In this document: positions 51,351 through 64,000 of the stretch, piece after piece
Position numbering within the stretch: position 1 is the first letter of the stretch
How the letters are laid out: each line of letters opens with the position of its first letter
NCBI GenBank assembly: GCA_050249535.1
Contig: JBFWQI010000015.1
Location: forward strand, 1-64,000
Reading direction: 5' to 3'
DNA: 64,000 nt
Origin: JADJXM01 sp937967285
Lineage (GTDB): Bacteria; Acidobacteriota; Blastocatellia; RBC074
Program-made: the position numbers and the translations under genes
The notes under the pieces: generated by a model
Told to the model about the DNA's origin: nothing
Seen by the model: the letters and a program-made list of their open reading frames with translations, nothing else
Databases searched by the model: none

Positions 51351-52646
51351 CTATGCGATTCTGCTGTAAACATCGAGCACGCGTTCGGCCATGTTCGAGA
51401 CGGAGTAATGCCGGTGGACGCCTTCGGAGCCTCTGCGTGCCAGATCGTTGAGCTGTTCCGGATTCTTCCAGAGCGAGTATATCGCGTCGGCCAGGCTCTG
51501 CGGATCGTTCGGCTCCGAGAGCAGTCCGCCGCCCGTCTTCTCGATCACCTCAGGGAACGATCCCCAGGCCGGTTGAATCACCGGGACGCCGCTGGCCATC
51601 GCCTCGAGCACCGGAAGCCCCTTGGGTTCGGCGTAGGTCGTCGGCATCGACATGACATCGATCTTCTGGAAGAACTCGAGCTTCTCCTCGCGTTCCAGAG
51701 TGCCGCGATAATGAAACTCGCCGGCCAGGCCCGCTTCCTGCATCTTTCGTTCGATCTCTTCGAGGTAGGGTTTGTGCTCGGGCGCCAGGTAACCGGCCGC
51801 CTCGAGTCTTGCGGGAGGAAAGTCGTCGCGCTGGCGGAGAAGCCGGTAGGCCTCGGCCAGAGTATGAAGCCCCTTTTCGGGAGCGATCCTCGCGAAATAT
51901 CCGACGGTGAAGCCGCCCTCTTCGCGGGGATGCGGCCGTGGTTTGATCCCGTCGTAATCCTTCAGATTTATTCCGAGCGGAACGACGTGGATCTTCTCGC
52001 GCGGGATGCCCAGATAACCGGACATGAAATCGGCGTAGTATTCGCTGACCGCGATGAAGGCATCGACATATTGCGCGTGTTCGTGGATGAGTTCGATCGC
52101 CTGGCTGTGATACGGCTCACGCATCCCGTCGAGGAAGAGGTCCTCTCCCTGAAGCGTGCAGCAGACGGGACTTCCCGTGGCCTCCTTGACCGGACGGGCC
52201 AGCCCGAGCAGCATCGAATTCTGCATGTCGATGACATCGGGTGCGGGCTGCGTCCGAAGCCAGTCGACCAGCTTGCCGATCTCCTTGCGCTGATGTCCGT
52301 GCTCGCCCCTGAGAATCGAGAGCGTCAGTTCGCACAGCGAATCCGGATCGACCGGGATCGAACGCCGGGATGCCGCATTGAGAGCGAATCGCGAATCCCA
52401 CAGCCTGTCCATCCAGCGCGGAGTGTGGCGAAAGATGGCCGAATGCTGTTCGAGATAGACGCTGATCCCGCCGAAGAAGATCTTCTCGCTGCTGACGCTC
52501 GGTTCATCGGTGCGCGGCGCAGTGTAAAGCGGCAGGAGCGTCGCGTCGTGCCCCTGCCGGATCAGTTCGGCGGCCAGAGCGTTGTCTCGCAGACAGCTTC
52601 CGCAGAACATGCCGGCCGCGCCGGCCGTGATGTAGAGGATTCGCAT
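51351..52646 (-). CDS. Family 4 glycosyltransferase
   Basis: A 431-residue GT-B enzyme. It starts MRILYITAGAAGMFCGSCLRDNALAAEL; the C-terminal domain contains VGYFARIAPEKGLHTLAEAYRLL (near 260) and the late ExxxxxxxE region YAEPKGLPVLEAMASGVPVIQPAWGSFPEVIEKTGGG (near 350). The N-terminal MFCGSCLRDNALA element and VIDMQNSMLLGLA suggest a trehalose/glucosyl-type branch, but the acceptor is unknown. It lies 22 bases downstream of the LuxC-like gene and is co-transcribed with it. Confidence 0.88.
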   Translation of the reverse strand: MRILYITAGAAGMFCGSCLRDNALAAELIRQGHDATLLPLYTAPRTDEPSVSSEKIFFGGISVYLEQHSAIFRHTPRWMDRLWDSRFALNAASRRSIPVDPDSLCELTLSILRGEHGHQRKEIGKLVDWLRTQPAPDVIDMQNSMLLGLARPVKEATGSPVCCTLQGEDLFLDGMREPYHSQAIELIHEHAQYVDAFIAVSEYYADFMSGYLGIPREKIHVVPLGINLKDYDGIKPRPHPREEGGFTVGYFARIAPEKGLHTLAEAYRLLRQRDDFPPARLEAAGYLAPEHKPYLEEIERKMQEAGLAGEFHYRGTLEREEKLEFFQKIDVMSMPTTYAEPKGLPVLEAMASGVPVIQPAWGSFPEVIEKTGGGLLSEPNDPQSLADAIYSLWKNPEQLNDLARRGSEGVHRHYSVSNMAERVLDVYSRIA

Positions 52647-52668
52647 GCCTTCGCTCTCTCGCGATCTT

Positions 52669-54096
52669 TCAGGCCGCGGCCGTCGCGCGCTGGAACGCGC
52701 GACGCGCGTAAAGATGCTCGAACAGGTTGCCCTCGTGCGGCTGATCCCATCCGATGACCATCGTCGGAATCGGTCCGATGTTGAGCCGATCGACCAGCGT
52801 CGAGCTGACCAGCCGCTCGATCAACCGCTCGTCCTGCGTGATCGCGGTGACGACCAGCGTCGGGCCGAGCGCCTCGGGAATCTCCTCGGGCTTGACCTCG
52901 ACCACGCTCGCGAACGGGAAGAGGAACTCCCGGTTGGCCAGCGAATGCTCGTGGCTCTCGCAATGGACGACGGTCGGGAGCAGATAAGTGCAACCGTCAT
53001 GCTCGACCAGTCGCGGCCCGCGCAGCTTTTCGGTCATCTCAGTCGCACCGGACTCCCTCAGCCCGGAATCGACGATCGACGAGATCCTCCGCGCGACATC
53101 GGGATTGGCGAACGGCGCGAGCAGCGCATCCGGATCCTCGACCGACCGCGGAACGATCTTCGCCAGCCGCTCGGCCAGAGCCTCCGCGATCTCGCGACCG
53201 TGCCGCGTCACCCAGACGCCCGAAGCATTGATGCATGAACGCCCGCCGTTCTCGGTGATCGACGCGACCATGACATCGAGGTACTTCTCCCAGTCGTCGG
53301 CAAGATCGTCGCCCAGCACGACCTTGCTGTAACCCGTCCCGTGAAGTTCGATCCGCTGATCGTTGGCGTATTTTCCGACCGAGGCCGAATCGCCGAAAAA
53401 CATTCCGCGTCCGCAATACTGAAGAATCGCTCCCGACCCGCCGTGATCCGTCGGGTAGTAACTGAACGCCTCCTTCGGCACGCCGGCCTTGATCATCGCC
53501 TGCAGGATTCGATACGGCGACCACGGCTCGGAACTTCCCGGCTTGAGCACGAGCGGGATCTTCATGACGACCGACGGCACCCAGAGCGAATGAACTCCCG
53601 GCGAATTGCTCGGCAGGATCACTCCCAGCGACTGAGTCCGCGGGAAGAAACTGACCGCGTGGCCCTCGTGTACCCCGAAGCCCGCGTCGAGTATCTTCAG
53701 ATCGAGCCCCCGTGTGAGACCGGAGATGACGCTGTCGATCTCCGCCATCACACCGTGGATCTTCTTCATGTTCTTGCGCACCAGGACGTGCGGCATCCCG
53801 GTAGTCGCCGACAACTGGCGAACATAATCGTCCGGCGTCTGCATCTCGTCACCGACCGGCAGCGCATCGTTCATGAAATAGTCCGCCGCCCGCTTCGACA
53901 TCGCGATCAGCTCGTCCGTCGTCAATCCCGTCAAAGCCTTGCGCGGCGTCTCCTGATCGACAAGATCGCGCCTGATCAGCCCCGCATTGGCCTGACTAAC
54001 CTCGACGAACGTCTCGCGCGTCCTGAAATCAGGCACCCGCGCGATGTCTATGCTCCGGTACGGCTCACCCTTGCGTAATATCGGTATGTGTAACAT
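52669..54096 (-). CDS. LuxC-like acyl reductase / aldehyde dehydrogenase superfamily
   Basis: A 475-residue NAD(P)-dependent aldehyde-dehydrogenase-fold protein. Segments VILPSNSPGVHSLWVPSVVMKIPLVLKPGSSEP (near 160-190) and NGGRSCINASGVWVT (near 270) with the catalytic Cys resemble LuxC-type acyl-CoA or acyl-enzyme reductases. These reduce activated fatty acids to aldehydes. It is encoded just after a LuxE-like synthetase, so together they form a predicted acid-to-aldehyde pathway. GGAG sits nine bases before the ATG. No luciferase genes are present. Confidence 0.75.
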   Translation of the reverse strand: MLHIPILRKGEPYRSIDIARVPDFRTRETFVEVSQANAGLIRRDLVDQETPRKALTGLTTDELIAMSKRAADYFMNDALPVGDEMQTPDDYVRQLSATTGMPHVLVRKNMKKIHGVMAEIDSVISGLTRGLDLKILDAGFGVHEGHAVSFFPRTQSLGVILPSNSPGVHSLWVPSVVMKIPLVLKPGSSEPWSPYRILQAMIKAGVPKEAFSYYPTDHGGSGAILQYCGRGMFFGDSASVGKYANDQRIELHGTGYSKVVLGDDLADDWEKYLDVMVASITENGGRSCINASGVWVTRHGREIAEALAERLAKIVPRSVEDPDALLAPFANPDVARRISSIVDSGLRESGATEMTEKLRGPRLVEHDGCTYLLPTVVHCESHEHSLANREFLFPFASVVEVKPEEIPEALGPTLVVTAITQDERLIERLVSSTLVDRLNIGPIPTMVIGWDQPHEGNLFEHLYARRAFQRATAAA

Positions 54097-54113
54097 TGAT
54101 CAAGACTCCCTAC

Positions 54114-55325
<1,212 letters not shown>

Positions 55326-55351
55326 AGTCTTAATCTACCTTTCATCAAGAT

Positions 55352-56245
<894 letters not shown>

Positions 56246-56303
56246 CGTTCATCTCCAGATCGATTGATGCAGACTGCGGTTCCCTGACAATCACAACGCG
56301 AAC

Positions 56304-57320
56304 ATGTATTATTCATCTTTCCAGCTTCCAGGTGAAGCGCTGGAAGCTGCGGATGCTCGAAATTTGCGCGTTTCCGCGTCTGAGATCAGTAACGAGGTAG
56401 AAAATTTGCCGGATAATTGTTCGGATTTTATGTCGGCGGGCGAAGAGCCGGTCGTGTCCCGCAGCGTGCCGGAAATACCAGACATCGAGGAGACGGATGC
56501 CATCGGCCGGCCGGCGCGTCATACCCTGACCGGGGAGATCCGCTACCATCACGGTTTCAAATCGGACATTCTGAGTAATGAACGGACGCTTGTCGTCTAC
56601 CTGCCTCCGGGATACGAATCGAGGCCGGAAGAGCGTTATCCGGTCCTGTACATGCAGGACGGTCAGAACCTCTTCGACCGGGCGACCGCGTTCGGCGGCG
56701 TCGAATGGGGGCTCGATGAAACGGCTCAGCGGCTGATCATCGATGGCAGGATCCGGCCGCTGATCATCGTCGGCGTAAACAACACAGGCGAGCATCGCAT
56801 CGAGGAGTACACTCCGGCGCGCGACGGGCGGCTCAGAATGGGGGGCGGAGCGGACAGGTACGGCCGGTTCCTGATCGAAGAGGTCATGCCGTTCATCGAC
56901 CGGAGATACAGGACGTTGCGCGATCCGGGTTTGACGGGTCTTGGCGGGTCGTCGCTGGGCGGGCTCGTATCGTTCTATCTCGGACTGAGCCGTCCGGATG
57001 TCTTCGGCAGGCTCATGGTCATGTCGCCTTCGGCCTGGTGGAACCGGACGATGATCCTCGAATTCATCCGCTCATTGAAGGCGAAATCGTCGACTCGCAT
57101 CTGGCTCGACATCGGCACTCGTGAGGGGAAATTCACGCCGCATTATGTCAGGTCGATGCGCGATCATCTGGTCAAAGCCGGCTGGAGGCTGACCGACGAC
57201 CTCCACTTCCTCGAGGTCAAAAACGGAGAGCACAACGAGAAGGCATGGGGAGAGCGCGCCGGCCGGGCGCTCGAATTTCTTTATGGAGTGCGGCGCCCGC
57301 GGGCGCCGCTCAAGACCTGA
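56304..57320 (+). CDS. Esterase of the enterochelin-esterase (Fes/IroE) type
   Basis: A 338-residue alpha/beta hydrolase of the putative-esterase family. The core starts at RTLVVYLPPGYESRPEERYPVLYMQDGQNLF; the nucleophile elbow is GLGGSSLGG (near residue 217, Ser within GxSxG) and the catalytic His is in NGEHNEKAWGER (near 310). The first 60 residues are divergent and the true start is unclear: an ATG at 56430 is a second option. The last residues GVRRPRAPLKT come from a GGAGTGCGGCGCC repeat arm. Substrate unknown. Confidence 0.8.
   Translation: MYYSSFQLPGEALEAADARNLRVSASEISNEVENLPDNCSDFMSAGEEPVVSRSVPEIPDIEETDAIGRPARHTLTGEIRYHHGFKSDILSNERTLVVYLPPGYESRPEERYPVLYMQDGQNLFDRATAFGGVEWGLDETAQRLIIDGRIRPLIIVGVNNTGEHRIEEYTPARDGRLRMGGGADRYGRFLIEEVMPFIDRRYRTLRDPGLTGLGGSSLGGLVSFYLGLSRPDVFGRLMVMSPSAWWNRTMILEFIRSLKAKSSTRIWLDIGTREGKFTPHYVRSMRDHLVKAGWRLTDDLHFLEVKNGEHNEKAWGERAGRALEFLYGVRRPRAPLKT
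57285..57309. repeat. GGAGTGCGGCGCC-family repeat arm
   Basis: Matches the copy at 3062 base for base over the first 24 positions. It provides the final codons of the esterase and so lies within its reading frame. Confidence 0.85.
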
Positions 57321-57328
57321 AGCGACGC

Positions 57329-58009
<681 letters not shown>

Positions 58010-58010
58010 A

Positions 58011-58091
<81 letters not shown>

Positions 58092-58097
58092 AAAAAT

Positions 58098-58177
58098 ATG
58101 AAGATTCATGACCCTCTGATCCATCCGGAATTTCTCGATCCCACGCAATGGGACGGGGTAAATCTGTACGAGAATAA

Positions 58178-58181
<4 letters not shown>
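58098..58181 (+). pseudogene. Truncated duplicate of the aminopeptidase 5' end
   Basis: The ATG at 58098 opens 27 codons starting MKIHDPLIHPEFLDP, nearly identical to residues 1-25 of the downstream aminopeptidase (MKIHDPLIHPAFLDP). It is cut off by a TAG made by a heptamer array. The offset between the copies is 144 bases, including their upstream heptamer arms. It cannot make a functional protein. Confidence 0.9.
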
Positions 58182-58236
<55 letters not shown>

Positions 58237-58241
58237 CGAAT

Positions 58242-60806
<2,565 letters not shown>

Positions 60807-60956
60807 GTTGAAACTTCCGGACTAAAAGTTTAAATTCTTTATCTGTTCCACATAATCGCTGTCTGATTGCTGTCTTGCGGTTCGCCGGATTTCGCCGGCC
60901 AACCCGATTCTCCGTCTACTTTCTTTCTTGTGCCTCACTCTCGGGGCATGAAATCA

Positions 60957-60962
60957 TATACT
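60957..60962 (+). promoter_or_regulatory. Probable -10 element of the etf operon
   Basis: TATACT at 60957-60962, about 70 bases before etfB and touching the palindrome that follows. No convincing -35 box is seen at the usual distance. Confidence 0.45.
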
Positions 60963-60980
60963 GAATGAGGGCTCATTCAG
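60961..60980. promoter_or_regulatory. FadR-like (TetR-type) operator upstream of etfBA
   Basis: CTGAATGAG-GG-CTCATTCAG is a 9-base-arm palindrome. It matches TGAATGA-N4-TCATTCA, the site bound by the fatty-acid-responsive TetR repressor FadR of Bacillus, which controls etf and beta-oxidation genes. It overlaps the proposed -10 region, where a repressor would block initiation. Confidence 0.6.
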
Positions 60981-61031
60981 ACAGCTTTGGGAACGGATTG
61001 ATGAAAACGAAATAGAGGCAGAGGAGATGAT

Positions 61032-61811
<780 letters not shown>

Positions 61812-61833
61812 AACCCGCGATTGCGAGGAGATT

Positions 61834-62980
<1,147 letters not shown>

Positions 62981-62993
62981 TCCCGGAGAAATT

Positions 62994-64000
<1,007 letters not shown>

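Noticed and set aside
60807..61031. tRNA or small RNA gene before etfB
   Set aside because: No cloverleaf or strong stem other than the short operator palindrome can be drawn.

Overview
The window looks like chromosomal DNA of a high-GC (about 60%) diderm heterotroph, most likely an Acidobacteriota member and possibly Blastocatellia. The best taxonomic hints are the 815-residue MacB-like permease of the type often called acidobacterial duplicated orphan permease, the NtrX/NtrY-controlled exporter operon, and intergenic spaces full of short palindromic repeats. The taxonomy is inference. No rRNA, tRNA, CRISPR array, phage or transposase was seen.

Layout. 1-6.0 kb: a gene end, uvrA, a WaaE-like glycosyltransferase and a nucleotide-sugar pair resembling CDP-glucose synthesis (RfbF- and RfbG-like). 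6.0-10.9 kb: a secreted protein, a Tat-exported sugar isomerase-like protein, a CPBP protease, a GT4 glycosyltransferase and a prepilin peptidase. 10.9-19.1 kb (minus strand): adaptor, ABC ATPase, permease, second ABC ATPase, sigma-54-type response regulator and histidine kinase. 19.4-27.8 kb: a response regulator, two universal stress proteins, a flavin-binding split-barrel protein, a Cys-type formate dehydrogenase alpha subunit, a UbiB-like kinase and phosphofructokinase, which resembles a low-oxygen or stress island. 28-33.3 kb: two thioredoxin-fold proteins, an orphan TaqI-like adenine methyltransferase, an Smr protein and a delta-1-pyrroline-5-carboxylate dehydrogenase. 33.4-36.8 kb: arsR / arsC-arsD-arsA with two matching operators but no arsenite permease. 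36.9-42.3 kb: DUF1015-serA-serC, miaA and a thioesterase. 42.4-46.6 kb: an unrecognised 957-residue protein and a secreted PQQ-type beta-propeller. 47.0-56.2 kb (minus strand): queuosine-precursor transporter, LuxE-like and LuxC-like acid-reduction pair, GT4 glycosyltransferase, ABC ATPase and a 1108-residue FtsX-type permease. 56.3-64 kb: two esterases, an M1 aminopeptidase, etfB, etfA and the start of ETF-quinone oxidoreductase under a FadR-like operator.

The most unusual thing is a class of intergenic elements whose arms are themselves tandem heptamers. A run of GTAGAAA is followed by a spacer and then a run of TTTCTAC, at about eight loci; a second family uses TTTCCAG / CTGGAAA at two loci. 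They sit inside apparent operons, usually starting at or within a few bases of the preceding stop codon. They supply the last codons of at least two proteins and flank a broken 144-bp tandem duplication of the aminopeptidase 5' end. Three further repeat families with longer, less regular arms share the same purine arm - spacer - complementary arm design.
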